Assembly: GCA_001661515.1 (NCBI GenBank)
Contig: LUVW01000053.1
Location: 1 to 47,196 of the forward strand
Direction of reading: 5' to 3'
Source of the DNA: Capniomyces stellatus
Taxonomy: Eukaryota; Kickxellomycota; Harpellomycetes; Harpellales; Legeriomycetaceae
DNA length: 47,196 nt
Shown: one piece after another, positions 34,277 to 47,038 of the stretch
Numbering within the stretch: position 1 is the stretch's first letter
How the letters are laid out: each line of letters opens with the position of its first letter
Position numbers and translations under genes: made by a program
Notes under the pieces: model-generated
Told to the model about the DNA's origin: nothing
The model's input: only the letters and a program-made list of their open reading frames with translations
The model's database searches: none

Positions 34277-35760
34277 CTAAATAGTTATAAAAATGAATAT
34301 GGTTGTCAATGAAAGAGCGAAAAAAGTAAGCTTTAATGCATTGTTGCTATTTAAACCAAGTCCTGCCGAGCTATCAGCAACAAGTTTGGCAGACTTTCTA
34401 CTTTCGCTGCCCATGTCGTATTTCAAGCTGTTGGCTAATCTATTAGAGTCGACGACGTTTTTGTAATCCTGGCCAGAGTGCTTCGAACCATACGAATCAG
34501 ACGAATCAGACGAATCAGACGGATCAGACGAACCATATGAATCAGACGAGCCATATGAATCAGACGGATCAGATAAACCAAGCGGACCAGATAAGCCGGA
34601 TGAACTAGAAGAACGAGGCATGCCAACATCGTGTTTTAACCCGCCATGTGTTTCAAATCGATCGCTAAACCGAGGCTGGTTACCATTATGGATATACAAG
34701 TTATATAGTTTTGTTACGCCCATAATAAAGTCGAGATGGTACACTATCCTGGTATAGTAGCCAATGCCGTCTTTCAGCCCACACATGCTATTTCCATTAC
34801 CCATGTTGTCTGTCCCAAAACTGGTTATTCCAGCCAAAAACCATTCTTTGCCATTTCTATACATCAATGGGCCACCCGAGTCGCCCAGACATGTGTCCTT
34901 GTTTGGTAGCATTGTGCTGTTTGTACATATTAAGCTATCTTCATCTCGTCTAAAGTTCTTGTTCAGGTTGGCACACAGTCTAGGTGATTCGGCCAATAAG
35001 TCAACGCTTCTCAAAAATCTTGATAGTTCGTAGCCATCGGTTACAGCTCTTCCCCACCCCAACGCCCGTACTGTTGCTCGTTCGGGTATTTTACCGCCAT
35101 ATATTTGTATTGGCTGTACGTTATTACCCAGGTTCAGTTTATTGATTTTTATTATTGCTATATCGTTCTATAAATTGCACCAAAATGACCATAAAAATAT
35201 GTTATACGTCTTGTTTAGTAGAACTTTGGGCAGTATTGTAGTATTGCAGCAGCAATTTATGTTCGAGTATTTTGCTAAGCATTCATAGAAACATGAGCAT
35301 CTCAATTTGCACTTACGACAACATTCCTTTTTGTCCATCGAGGATTCACAATAACTTCTATTGCGCTGTAGCTTATCAATTTATCAGAGTCAGGCCCTCC
35401 TATACCGATTACTACGTTTCTAGCCGGAACTGGACCTGAATTCTCGTCATGCATACAGTGGGCTGCAGTTAAAATGTACTCGTCTGAAATCAGGCTTCCT
35501 CCACAAACAAACACGTCGTTGTCTTTATTTACTTTGATGTTCACCATGAATTTATACTCGTTTTTCTGAACTTCTACACCACCCACTATTCGAACCCTCA
35601 AGTCATTGGTCTTGGCCTTTATATTCTGGATTGGGTTCGCATCAACTGGGTGCGGTTGACCTACATTTGAGCGAATTTCTGCCGGTATATTTTTGTTTCC
35701 ATTTACACAAGCTATGCCGAGAATGATAAATTTGTTGAAAAATACTGAATTGAAAAGCAT
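34277..35760 (-). CDS. Trypsin-like serine protease with GPI-type C-terminus
   Basis: Two exons (35760-35317 and 35167-34277) give 444 residues. A signal peptide (1 to about 20) and a propeptide end at R57, followed by IVGG (58-61), the classical zymogen cleavage site. The catalytic triad is H101 (LTAAHC), D150 (NDIAII) and S245 (GDSGGP). D239, six residues before the serine, corresponds to chymotrypsin position 189, predicting cleavage after Lys/Arg. After the catalytic domain comes a Ser/Asp/Gly/Tyr-rich low-complexity stalk with SDSYGSS-type repeats, then a short spacer. The C-terminal hydrophobic run (ALKLTFFALSLTTIFIFITI) has no basic residues after it, the pattern of a GPI-attachment signal. 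It would be a cell-surface S1 protease. Confidence 0.92.
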
Positions 35761-37953
35761 TTTATTCTAATGTATAATTTATTGACGTTTTTTGTTTTGT
35801 TTTAGGTCTATGCTCTTGTTTTTCTTGATGTTTACACAAATGCTTTAAATTAAAGTCCGTCTTTAGCCCAAAGGAAACGGTACAGAACTCCCCCCTATTC
35901 AAAAAAAAGAAGTTATATTAGTTCAAAGTAAGCCAAAGTATCATATTAAATCACCAAAGCAAATGTGGCTACATGTCAACCAGAGCGTTTTTAGATGGCT
36001 TGCAATGGCTCGAGTTTACTGTCTTTTGAGTTGAAATAACAACTTTGCCTTATTGCTAGCTTCTCGAGATTTTCACCTAAAACTTCAAATATAATGTGTA
36101 GTATGTATTTGGTATGTTTAATCTTACCTCTTCTGAACTTGAAAATAATATATTAATAGGCAAACGGAAAGTTAGTTTTAAATGCTTAAAAGGGATCCCT
36201 AAGATTGTTGTTTTGTTGTTGATGCTATTGAAGCTTCTTTGAGTAGGACTATATAATGTGGAATTGTGGATGTGTTTTCACGATTGAAAGTGTCCTAAAG
36301 CTAATTCTATTTTAGACTAGCACCCACGGAGTAATAAAAAGTAACTACAACTTTACAGACGAGATACCATGATAGAAATAATGGATTGGCATTGTGTTTA
36401 GAATAACTAAAATTGGTGTAAAAGTATGCAACATGGTGATTTTGAATATATTTCGGTTTTGCGTCAAGCGTTTATAGTCGCTACAATCGTTTATTAACAA
36501 TGAGAGTTATTGTAATGAAAAATGAATGCACTCATTGTTGAAGAGATGTTTAGAGAAAGACTTGGAATGTAATAAAAACTAAGATTACTAGCTATTCCGC
36601 AATGATTGCATTTAAAAAGCCTCCCACCAAAATTTATTGTTTTAATATCAGTGTCCAAGTAGGTGTGCTGATACAAGTTTAATTCTCGAAAGACAAAGAG
36701 TTTTCTTTTTAATTAATATGTTTCAGGGAGAAAGAGCTAGTTAATTTACCCATTTGTACAAACATTGACTACCTTTTGATAATGACTACTCCTTTGGTTG
36801 ACTTTTTTTCAGCTTTTAAGTCCATTGTAAAGCGATAGGGTGGTAAAAAGTAAAGTTGGCACAGCAAGCAAGTGAATTTACACAAAAGAGAATCGTTTGT
36901 ATAAATGATAATTTTCACTTGAAGTTCTAGCTCATATTAGTTGCTTCAATATAACATTTAAAAACATTTAATCCGATTTAAAAAGCCAATAAAGCTACAT
37001 GATGACAGGATAGTTAATATTCACATGCTCCTAGAATTATTTAGTGCTATTCTCTAGCTAGGTCCAATTTTGTTGACCGCAAAGATATCTTGAATGGGCT
37101 TGTACAAAACCATTTTTGTGAACAGCAAGTTGTCGGGCTGGAAGTGGGAATGCAGTGTGTAGCTTTTTGTGTCAATTTAAACAGTTATTACCTTGCCTTC
37201 CTACAAGTTTTTTTTTTCGACAAAAAATGTTCTCAGGTCCAGCCTTATTGCCTAAAAGAATAGAAAAAAAAAGAAAAAAACGTTCCACATGTTATAGGAA
37301 CCAGATGGATTTTGCTGGCAAAGGCTGGCAGAAAACAAACCACATTGCGCACAAGTATCTTTTCTTTTGTTACTGGAGGGATATATGAGCCTATTTTCCC
37401 AAGGCTTATCCAAAAGCGAGTAATATGTAAGATAGCATGTCTTTAAAGAAGACAATATACAGTGTCCATAGAATCCAAAAAATTAAAGGCGTTGATACTG
37501 TGATATTGGCGTCTTAGTAAGCGATGCAATCACCAACCGCCACTTTTTTTTTAGATATTTACGAGGTTGATTGTTGGTAAGTCAAGCCTTTAAAGAAAAC
37601 CGGTCATTTAGATCTAAAGGATGTTGGCGAAAGTAGGCGAAATGGCATTAAATAAGATCGTCGTGAGCAAGGAACTTTGGAATTATGAAGCTTGTATTTA
37701 TTTGGGCAAAGTGGCAATTGAACAAACGTAAAAGCGTTGATTGGAAAATCAATAACAAAAAGCCGAACAAAAGTGCAAAATGAGTAAATTGACATAAAAA
37801 ATAAAAGCAACAAAAGAATAAATTATATATTTCAATAAATAATAAAAGAATTATAATAAATGCATTCACAGTTCGGATTCTAAATAAAAAGAGTCCTTAA
37901 TTATAATATAGCCACCGGTTAAAGTAGAGTAGTAGTGATAATCGATTTTGAAA
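35761..37953. other. Intergenic region, no gene recognised
   Basis: About 2.2 kb of AT-rich sequence between divergent genes. Open frames are short and without family features. Confidence 0.6.
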
Positions 37954-39069
37954 ATGGATTCGAAGGCTGATGCCAACGAAACCAAAGATAAAAAAGTGCC
38001 AAAAGACAATGCAGCAGTCGATGCAAGCAAAGATGTAAAAGAGACCAAGGAGCCAAAAGAAACCAAAACAAAGACAATCCACAAGGTAAGAGATAGAAAA
38101 AAAAAAGTTAAAATGATTTGTTACACATTTGACAACAATAATTCGAGGGCGGGGAGGGGTGGCAGTATTGAAAACCAGGATGTTTGTTTGGGACATGAAA
38201 TAGATTAAAATATCGAAAAAGGCACTAAGACAGGCTGAGCAAGATTTGTTTAATTTGATGGTGGAGAAAAAGCAGTTGGAAAAAGATCTAGTAAGTAGAA
38301 ATAATGACAAAAAAAAAACAGGCAGTTGAACAAGTTCTGAAAAGGAGAGAGATACATAGAGGTTTATCACAACTTGTTGGGATGAAACAGATTCAATTGG
38401 AACTGTTACTAAGGACGGATTAATGCCGTTTTGAATTTTGTTAGGTTGCGATTGAGCGTTCAATATACGATCAGGAAACATTGTACTTTTCAAGCACGGC
38501 GTCGGAGGGAAATATACTGCGTGGGTTTAGTGCGCTACTAGGCGGACCCAAGGCCGATAGGAAGCGAGAGACAGTTACAGATGAGGAGAGGATATTTTCA
38601 AATTCATCATATACGTTCAAAAAGGTAAAGATAAATATACTTGATTGCCATTAGCTATGCAAGCAAGCTTTGCAATAGCAGGGCGTAACAGGACGATATG
38701 GTTGTAGTACTTGGATTGAGTTTTAACTAAGTTTTAACTAAATGTATAATAAAACGTATAACCAAATTACAAATGTACTTTTATTTTTTTTCAATGTCAA
38801 AGTCTTTGGAGCCAACAAGAAGCGGATCGACTAGCGGTGGGGTGATGGAGCATTCTAGCAAAGTATTGAGTTTGTTTGGGGGCGAAAAGCCAGACAAGTC
38901 CGGAAGTGGACCAATGGCTACACCAGTGACCAAAATACGAGTTCCTAACAGCATAGCAAGAAACAAGCAACGGCAATCGTCAGTTTCGTCAACCACATCG
39001 GCAGGAAATCAGTTTTCTGGTGTGCCAAAGACCAAGAAACTAAAGCTGTCTGTAGACTCTACAGGATAG
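37954..39069 (+). CDS. EAF6: Chromatin-modification subunit EAF6
   Basis: Four exons, 37954-38085, 38204-38290, 38445-38624 and 38803-39069, all phase 0, give 221 residues. Eaf6/MEAF6 is a small subunit of NuA4- and MOZ-type histone acetyltransferase complexes in the nucleus. The core is recognisable: a coiled coil (LRQAEQDLFNLMVEKKQLEK), then VAIERSIYDQETLYFSS, then EGNILRGFSALLG, then DEERIFSNSSYTFKK. The N-terminal 44 residues are Lys/Glu-rich, and the C-terminal 90 are Ser/Lys-rich and end in a basic cluster (KTKKLKLS). The exon 2 acceptor could be 18 nt further on (38222), which also keeps frame. Confidence 0.88.
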
Positions 39070-39596
39070 GCGTTTGGTATTTCATATATTTTAGATGTTG
39101 TTTTTGATGTGTGTTTAGTTCAATTTGTCTTTGTTTTATTATATTTCCAATAAAGTGTATTTATGTCCATGATCCTCCGACTACTTTATTTTTATATTCT
39201 GTTTTGGTTGCAAGGAGGAAATCAAGGTCTAGTGTTTTCATATGAGTAGTAAAGCGACTAATATTTTACATGATGTGCAATTTCGAAGGCTTGGTTAGTT
39301 CTGGGTTTAAACGCATGTGGTTCATGCGAATCGTTTGTTATGGCTGGACTGCGAGCTACATGCATACATCATAAATTTTGTTGAAGGCTGGGAAGGGGGG
39401 AGGAAGATTAGGGTTAGGGGCATTTAGGCGGTTATAGTTAATTTTTATTTTATTTATATTTATTTTAAAAAAAAGAACAATGGAGAATCAACAAGTGATT
39501 GCAAGTAGAGTTGATCAAGCCGAAAAGAAATTTATATAATAATCAGTAGTTGAAATAAAAAGCCAAAGAAGTAAAGAACGAAAAAGAAAGCAAAAA
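39070..39596. other. Short intergenic between convergent EAF6 and RPN8
   Basis: No gene. It contains one TTAGGGTTAGGG-like dimer near 39406, too short to call a telomeric array. Confidence 0.6.
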
Positions 39597-40873
39597 TTAT
39601 TTCGAAGATTTTTCAGTCTCTTCAGCAGCTAGCGGGGAGTCTGGGGACAATTTGGAGCCGTCCAGGGCAGCAGAGTTTGGGTCAGAAGTGGGGTTTTCAA
39701 GAGCAAACTCGGCCTCGCGGTTTTGGATTTTGTTGTTGACCAAGTCATGCAAAGAAACCACGGCTCTGATCATTGAGGAGATGTAGATAAGCATGTAGCT
39801 GTCGTTGGTTTTTCTGGAGAAAGTCGACCCCATTCGGCCCGAGTCCAGGTTGGGCAACAGATTGAAGATATCCTGCAAGTTATGGATAATGGCAACATTG
39901 ACAGGCAATTTGCCCTCAACAACGTTGGTGAGATATTGGTGCATCTTGGTTAGTCTATCGCTCAGCCCCTTTATTGACTCCAATTGTCTGCTCAGTCTCT
40001 TTGACAATGTACCAATTGCATTGTCTTTCACGTCTCTTAGCAAGTGCTCTACTCCGATTTCCTCTGCCTCCTCAGCCCCAATCTCCGATGGAACATGTTC
40101 AAATGTCTTTGTGGCTGCTGTTCCGTCATCGTGGATTTCTTCCACCGATATGTATGCATTTGTGGGAATTCCCACTTCTCTTGGGTGAACATCCACCACC
40201 ACCAGAACCGGGTTTGTCGCGTATCGCTTGAACAGCTCGTTGATTTGGAGGTCTGACCCTTGCAGCTTTGGTCCACTGTGGTACCACCCAATCAACGACT
40301 CCTTCACTGTTTATACACATACACACACTCCCCATGTTAGCAGTTTGTTGTTGCTTGCCTTAACCAAATATAATAGCAGCAGAAGCCATAGTCCTTTCTT
40401 AAATACCATTATTACTATTTATTGTTTTTTTTTACGTACCGTTGACCTTTTTAAACATATCCCTCATGGTCTCAACATAGTTGTGATCCAAGAACCAGAC
40501 CTTGCTATTCTTGTCATCCTCTTCAAACGGAACTAGAAAATGTGCATTTTATAAACATAAAGTATGCTTTAGCATAACTATCACAGCTTTAATACAGGCC
40601 TAAACACCAGTCCATCCAACAACGCGGAATTACGCCGTACACACATTCATTACAAAAAAAAAAAAGTCACAATTTTCCTCCGTATTACTCACCTGCAAAA
40701 CTGTTTGCTACATTTACAACATTTCCGTGCACTTGACCCAGTAGTACGCCAACTACTCTCTTCTTTGTGTTTTTTGCCACGCGATTGTAATGATCGACTA
40801 CTGACAGCAAAACAAGTGGATGCACAATCACCTTTGTGTTTTTGATGTGTTGAACTGAAATTGAACCTGGCAT
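39597..40873 (-). CDS. RPN8: 26S proteasome lid subunit RPN8 (PSMD7)
   Basis: Three exons, 40873-40693, 40532-40440 and 40306-39597, join in frame to 327 residues, normal for Rpn8. It is the MPN-domain scaffold partner of the deubiquitinase Rpn11 in the proteasome lid. Seen in order: [112 protein letters not shown] and [10 protein letters not shown]. In place of the HxHP metal motif it has YHSGP, and so it is an MPN-minus, non-catalytic subunit as expected. The C-terminus is Glu/Ser/Lys-rich but short. Confidence 0.96.
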
Positions 40874-42615
40874 TTTCTATTTCTATTTTATATCATTTAT
40901 TGCATTATTGTACCGCTACACGCACTACAAATAGCTAGATGATGGACATTTATTTACATCTCACATTTCACTCATTTATACCTCTTATACATTCAAGTCT
41001 ATCCCTTTTACCTTTTTATTTTTTGTGCTACTCTTCAGAGTTTCAAATGTTCCAAGGGATTTAATTTCTTAAAAAAAAGCTATATCACAATTCGTGTGTA
41101 AATCTGATTCTTGGTTAGATTCTAATTACTGAGCAACTCTGCAGGCAAGTTGAAATTACTGGTGCTTCTACTTTTGTTGTTTGGTATCGCGTTTGTACTT
41201 TTGGTAGATTAAGAGCTTGAATTAGCAACCAAGATTTAAATTTGTCAATAACAAAGAGTGGTTTGATATTTGAATTGGGAATCGAGATGGTTAATTTTAA
41301 ATATTCCACGAATATTCAAGTTTGAAGTGTTGTGTTTGTTGTGATAATTGCTGCTTGAATATCCCCACTGTGTTTTCATTGGCGCTGGCTTGATTTTCTG
41401 TTTAGACTTTGCTCTAATTATTTTATTTTTGAAATTGGTTACGTATTTGCTTTTTTTAACTATTCAAAGGCAAAATTCATTCCAAATTCTATTCTCTAAT
41501 TCGTTTGTTTTTTTTTTTTTAAAAAAAGCAGTGGCATATTGAGCTTTATAAAACAGGCAAGCATCGGTAGACATTACCAATAACCACCATCCATTTTTAC
41601 AAAGCGAACCACCCAAGTGGGACTAAGCAATAATTATACTAGCTATATCAGCAACATTAATATTGACAGATCGGTAGTATAGCCAGAGTGTCCTGATAAT
41701 GCACCTTTTTTCTTTTCAAGCTAAATAGTTAGTAGTGATACAGCAATAACTCCAATACAACAAACTAGTTGACTAGTAAACAGAAATGTATCTTTGTTGT
41801 AGTGAAGACAGTTTCATTTATAAATCAGAGTAAAATATGGGAGCTTGTAGGTTTTATGTTCAGGCGCAGGTTGTGCTTGTTTTAGCTTGAGCACAAATCA
41901 AGTGTATGATGGATGTGAAACGAGAGTGTGGTAAAGGTTGCAAAGAAACCAACATAAGATATGATTAGCGTTGAAAAGGCAGTGGTGAAAACAGTTGTTG
42001 CTGGATACACTACATCACTCTTTGCGCTTTATAGATTAAAAAGCAGTACTTGGAGTGAGTCTCGATTTAAAACAGTGGGGTAAAAAAGCTTTGGTTTTAT
42101 ACTTGATTAATTAATCTTTAGAATATATACCAAAAAAGCTTGTAAAAAAAAAAGTTCATTGTTGGTATAGCAAGACTTTCCTCATTTGTGAAAATTGAGC
42201 AAGAAGTTTGAAGGTTTAGTCAAATGAATGGTAGATTTATTCGGGACATGAAAAAGTCATTGGTGGGAAGGGAGGGGGGGGGAGATTGATTGCACTAAAA
42301 AAAGTGAATAAGACCATTCTAGGATTGATTGAAAAAACAGAGAAATGGGACTGTAAAAAAAGTAAAAAAAAATTTTTTTTAACTAGAAACGAACAATTAA
42401 ATCGAAAAGCGCAAAACTGAAAAAAAAAAATTTGAAATTGAAAAAAAAGCAAAATTAGAAAACAAAATTACACGGTTTTGCGCTATTATCATTTTTTATA
42501 GAGGAATAATACACCAGCAGCAACAAGCTAGTTTTCGACATTATAATAGAATTCAAATAGAGACTACAAGGAACAAAAAGTACTTGTGCTCAATTAGAAA
42601 ACATAGCTGGCAGGA
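40874..42615. other. Intergenic between divergent RPN8 and the deubiquitinase gene
   Basis: AT-rich with A/T and G homopolymers (a G run near 42276). No gene is supported. Confidence 0.6.
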
Positions 42616-42622
42616 TATATAA
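42616..42622 (+). promoter_or_regulatory. TATA box of the deubiquitinase gene
   Basis: TATATAA in GGATATATAAGC, 159 nt upstream of the ATG at 42775. Confidence 0.5.
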
Positions 42623-42774
42623 GCAAACCAGAAATATATATACATATATAGGGGCAGCAGTAGCAGCCAGCTTATTGTTTTCAGGCAAATACTAGATCTA
42701 AAGAAAAATTGGAATTTTAGCTTCAACCTGGAAAGGATAAAAAAAACAAAGGGTTTGTTTATAAATTTATTAAA

Positions 42775-45345
42775 ATGAACAAGGTTATGAATGGGGAAAT
42801 GACGAATGGAGTCGACAAGTATAACAAAATCAACAATTTGTTGGTAAAGGCAGGTAAAAGGGATTCCGTTTTTCTAAAACGGAGGGTGGAGTTCCACGAA
42901 GCGCGTAGAATAGATACGAAAATGGATTTGCTAAAGCAAAAGTACAAGGCGATTAATGAGAATTCAGAGGGCAAAGAAACGAATGGCAAGAGTCTGAAGG
43001 AGAGCAGAGGAGACGGAGGAGAGTGTGGCAAAGAGAGAACAAGGAGTAAAGACGGCAGTGGTAAGGAGGAGGGCAACCTGGGGGGTGAGGACTCGAGCGG
43101 GTTTATATCAAGTAAATATGATTTATTCCCCAAAGAGCTGGCGAGAAATGGGTGGAAGCAGGTTAGGCCAGTAGGACCTGGGCTAAACAACATGGGAAAC
43201 ACGTGTTTTCTGAATTCTGTTCTTCAGTGCTTGACATATACGCCAAGTTTAGCAGAATACTTTATAACAAGGCACCATTCAAGCGAGTGTAGAGTTGGTG
43301 AGAACTGTATAGTGTGTAAACTTGAAACACACGTAAACAGGAGTTATAATAGAGAGAAGAGGGAAGGATCAATTTCGCCAAAATCGATAGTTGGAAGGCT
43401 GAGAACAATAGCGAAGCATATGCGGGTGGGTAGGCAGGAGGATGCACACGAGTTTTTGAGATACCTGGTAGATGTGATGCAGCAGAACTTGCAAACAAAT
43501 GCAGGAATAGGGCCAAACAAGAACAAGGGCGGTAACAGCAACAACAGGTTGAGCGAGACAACGATGATTTACCAGGTGTTTGGAGGGTATTTACAAAGCC
43601 AGGTAAAATGTTTGAGATGTGGCCATAACTCAAACACGTTTGACCCTTGTCTAGACCTGTCGTTGAATGTCAATGGTTGTCCAAGCATATCAAAGTCGTT
43701 TAGAGAGTTTATAAAGACAGAGAGTCTTGGGGGCGATAACCGATACAAATGCTCAAGCTGCAAGCATCTGGTTGATGCAACCAAACAGATGACAATTTAC
43801 AAGCTGCCAAACATCCTGACGCTCCAGCTAAAGAGATTCTGTGCATTCTCTTCGTCGAAAATCAACAAGTTTGTTGAGTTCCCACCAGTGCTAAACATGA
43901 AGAACTATGTCAGCCCTAACTCACAAATTGAAAAAAACACCAGCCTTGACTACAAGCTGTACGCAGTTCTTGTCCATTCTGGGCATTCCTGTAAGTCAGG
44001 CCATTATTTCAGCTACGTCAAGTCGTCGGCTGGTATTTGGTACGAAATGAATGATAGTATGGTTAGACAAGTTGGTGAAAAAACAGTTTTGAACCAATCA
44101 GCTTACTTGCTGTTCTACGAACGAGTCCATGCCAAACCAGCATCAAACGACTCTTCTTTTTTAGACCGATCAAAAGCAAGCTTTGATCCGCATTTAAACC
44201 ACACGCACCACGCGCATCACGAACACCATGTACACCATGTACACCATTCGCATCATACACATGTACCGTCCACTGACACCAAGAAACAATTTTCAAAGCT
44301 TGATACGCATGGTTCAGACCAACCAAACAAGATTAGTAATGGTAGTGTTAGCGAGAAAATGGAACCCACTATTAAATCTCCAGCCAAGGTTCTTGCAAGC
44401 CCAACACCAAACCTTGCCAGCAAAAACACTGGAAAATTGGATGGACACAAGGAAAGCAACGGTCTAAAACCAGTAGATGTTCACCCAGGACATGTTCTAC
44501 AAGACGGATGGCAGGTTAAGCAGTCGGGTAGGTCGACTGGTTCTACTTTACAACTCAATGAGACCGAAGCAGAAGCGAGCATTAATGGTGTGAGTGAGAA
44601 AGAAAGGAATGTGGATACTGAGATTGTGATGATTGGACCAAGCAAAGATCTACTAAGCGCGAAAAAGAAGAAGAGAAACAAGAAGAAGAATAAGAAGAGA
44701 AAGTTGGAGGAAATGATGAACGAAAGCGTTGCAGACCTAAACCTTATTGGAGAGCATAAACCAAAAGAAAAACCAAAGTTGCACAGAGATCTGGAACAAG
44801 AGCTAAAACAGCACAGTAATGCCAATCACGAAAACGAGGACTCGGAAGCTGAAGAAGACAAGCAAGTTTTGTTCAGTTCAGTGCCAACAGTCCAGCCAGG
44901 CAGCAAGAGGTCAGGCAATGGCGGAAATAACTACCTGTTGAAGCAGGCCCTAAAGAACGATAAACTGGCGTTATTTGGAAAGAAAGTCGATAGCTGGGAA
45001 GCCAGAAACGATGACTCGCATGACTCAAGTGCCAATGCAGCAGCAAAATCCAAGAAAAAGAACAAGAACAAAAACAAGAACAATGCTCACACCAACAATA
45101 GCGTCAGCGTTGATGGCCAAGACCCACAGGTATCAACCACATCTTCTTCTGGCGAACGCGATAAGCTGCTAAAGAAACTGTTTAAGCAGAATCTGAATTC
45201 TCAAAAGAAACCTGATGAGTGGGATGCTGAATATGATCGCGGTAGAGTTAAGAAGCTTAAAACTAACAAATCAAACGTGTTAAAACAAGCTGTCAACCCA
45301 TTCCAAATCGTCAACGAACTTAAAAAAAAAATAACTCATCAATGA
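42775..45345 (+). CDS. USP36: USP36/42-like ubiquitin-specific protease
   Basis: The intronless frame gives 856 residues. The USP catalytic domain spans about 133-452: Cys box GLNNMGNTCFLNSVLQCL with C144, zinc-finger cysteine pairs C279/C282 and C326/C329, QLKRF, and the His box SGHYFSYV with H410, then YEMNDS with D427 and YLLFYER. Removal of ubiquitin from nucleolar and chromatin proteins is the family role. A His-rich insert follows (15 His in 473-496). A Lys/Arg-rich nucleolar-type signal lies at 630-643. The C-terminus has DEWDAEYDRGRVKKLK and NPFQ, the tail shared by USP36 orthologues. About 110 charged residues precede the catalytic domain. Confidence 0.92.
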   Translation: MNKVMNGEMTNGVDKYNKINNLLVKAGKRDSVFLKRRVEFHEARRIDTKMDLLKQKYKAINENSEGKETNGKSLKESRGDGGECGKERTRSKDGSGKEEGNLGGEDSSGFISSKYDLFPKELARNGWKQVRPVGPGLNNMGNTCFLNSVLQCLTYTPSLAEYFITRHHSSECRVGENCIVCKLETHVNRSYNREKREGSISPKSIVGRLRTIAKHMRVGRQEDAHEFLRYLVDVMQQNLQTNAGIGPNKNKGGNSNNRLSETTMIYQVFGGYLQSQVKCLRCGHNSNTFDPCLDLSLNVNGCPSISKSFREFIKTESLGGDNRYKCSSCKHLVDATKQMTIYKLPNILTLQLKRFCAFSSSKINKFVEFPPVLNMKNYVSPNSQIEKNTSLDYKLYAVLVHSGHSCKSGHYFSYVKSSAGIWYEMNDSMVRQVGEKTVLNQSAYLLFYERVHAKPASNDSSFLDRSKASFDPHLNHTHHAHHEHHVHHVHHSHHTHVPSTDTKKQFSKLDTHGSDQPNKISNGSVSEKMEPTIKSPAKVLASPTPNLASKNTGKLDGHKESNGLKPVDVHPGHVLQDGWQVKQSGRSTGSTLQLNETEAEASINGVSEKERNVDTEIVMIGPSKDLLSAKKKKRNKKKNKKRKLEEMMNESVADLNLIGEHKPKEKPKLHRDLEQELKQHSNANHENEDSEAEEDKQVLFSSVPTVQPGSKRSGNGGNNYLLKQALKNDKLALFGKKVDSWEARNDDSHDSSANAAAKSKKKNKNKNKNNAHTNNSVSVDGQDPQVSTTSSSGERDKLLKKLFKQNLNSQKKPDEWDAEYDRGRVKKLKTNKSNVLKQAVNPFQIVNELKKKITHQ

Positions 45346-46853
45346 CCAATTTAGTCTAACTAAAGCGCTCCTTCACATTCTCAAACTAATGTTACATCAC
45401 TTTTTTATTTCTTTTTTTTTCTTTTCATACCATTCTGATTTTATCCTTTAGTCTCTCTCTCTCTCTCTGCATTACTTATTTTTTTTCTCACTTCTTTTTC
45501 CTTTCTTTCTTTCTTTCATTCCTTCAATAGATTTATTTAAATATACTATTACCAACATTTATTTTTTTTCCCTTTGCTGTCAAACTGTTTTGCTTTTGTT
45601 ACAAATAGTAAAAAAAAACAAAACAATCAAACCAAGCTTAGATTATGGATGTTTGCCCCTCCACCACTCAAAGGAAATGCTATATCTTATTTATTTATTG
45701 ATATTGTTCTATTTTATTGAAATGGAATAGTTTTTTTTAAAAACAAAAAAAAAAGCACAAGACGTTCTCACCAATTGGACAGATCGTACACTTGTGCAGT
45801 TGATCTGCTTAAGCAACTAAAACCAATCATAGTTACAGGTTCGAATTCTCGAGTATGCCGAATTTAAGACGTGCAGTTGTGATGATTATATTTGTCGTTT
45901 CTGTAGTGATGTATATTCCATCCTTTAGTCCATTTAGAACACACTTTGGTTATTCCTTTTATTTCCACTCAACTTTTTAAGTCTGAAAGGCATAACCCGC
46001 ATCGTTGTATAATCGGCAACCGGCTGTATTCTTTCAAAAATAAATCAAAAAAGTAACTTCAATAAAAAAATAAAAGTAAACCGGAATATGTCCAATCAAC
46101 CGAGTTCAAGTTATGTTCGTTTAATACACCACATTAAATAGAAGTGAAAAGTTGCTGGAAAAGCCTTGCTTGACAGTATACACTGCGAATAGTAAGCTGA
46201 CAACCAGAGCTGCTAGTGGTTCTATTACACCCTATCCCTTAGCTAACTACATTTATATGTACAGCAGATCTCATTTTTTAGTGTTTTTTTTGTTGGCCAT
46301 GTACAACTTTTAGAATCTAAACCCAACCCTTTTTCTTTAAAAAGAATAAAGAATACTCGGCTTGCTTACAAAGTGCAGGATAAAAGGCGAGTTTACTTGA
46401 CCATACCTGCTTTTTAAATGATACTTTTTCAAAAAGTGAGTTTGCCAATAACAAACCGCTCTGATTCGGTAGATTGCGAGCTCTTTTTTGTTATGCCATT
46501 TTGTTTTGCAGTTTTGTTATACTCTTTTGTTTTGCACTTTTGTTATGCTCTTTTGTTTAAAGATGTTGGGTATTTATTGGAGAAAACACGCAAATAATAG
46601 TCCTGGGATTACCAGAGAGTGTTCCATTTAGATGAATATACAAGTTGTGTATACATCCGCGCGTTGGAATAAGCCATACGCATATAGATGTATTTTGTTT
46701 ATAGAGTAAACAATAAACAGAATGTACCCACTTTACAACTAACTTTAGTTTGACATCATATTTAGTGTTGGTCTATTTTGTCACTTGCTCCTTTACTCTC
46801 ATTTTTTTTGCTCTTGTTTTATTTCTACTACAAACTTTTAGTTCTCAAATTTG
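45346..46853. other. Intergenic, no gene recognised
   Basis: It contains pyrimidine tracts, a (CT)n run near 45450 and T/A homopolymers. A tRNA-like GGTTCGAATTC at 45839 does not fold into a T arm. Confidence 0.6.
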
Positions 46854-46860
46854 TATAAAT
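46854..46860 (+). promoter_or_regulatory. TATA box of the terminal secreted-protein gene
   Basis: TATAAAT about 185 nt upstream of the ATG at 47039. Confidence 0.45.
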
Positions 46861-47038
46861 ACTCGACGCTTTCAGGTCCATAAAAGTAAATCAAATTATT
46901 TTCGAATCAGTATATTGTCTATTATCAACTACCGTGTAGATATTCCAGGTACAGATCCAGTTAAAACCACAAGAACAAAAGCAGGGACAAGAGCAAAAAC
47001 AGGAACAAGCTAAAGCAAAACCAACACTCAGCGCAGAT

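Noticed and set aside
39400..39425. TTAGGG dimer near a telomere-protein gene
   Set aside because: Two units only; expected by chance and not an interstitial telomeric array.
45760..45862. Possible tRNA because of GGTTCGAATTC
   Set aside because: The T-arm stem does not pair, and no acceptor or anticodon stem could be formed.
46750..47013. Hydrophobic open frame upstream of the last gene
   Set aside because: It covers the TATA box and leader of the secreted-protein gene, and the composition follows from T-rich DNA.
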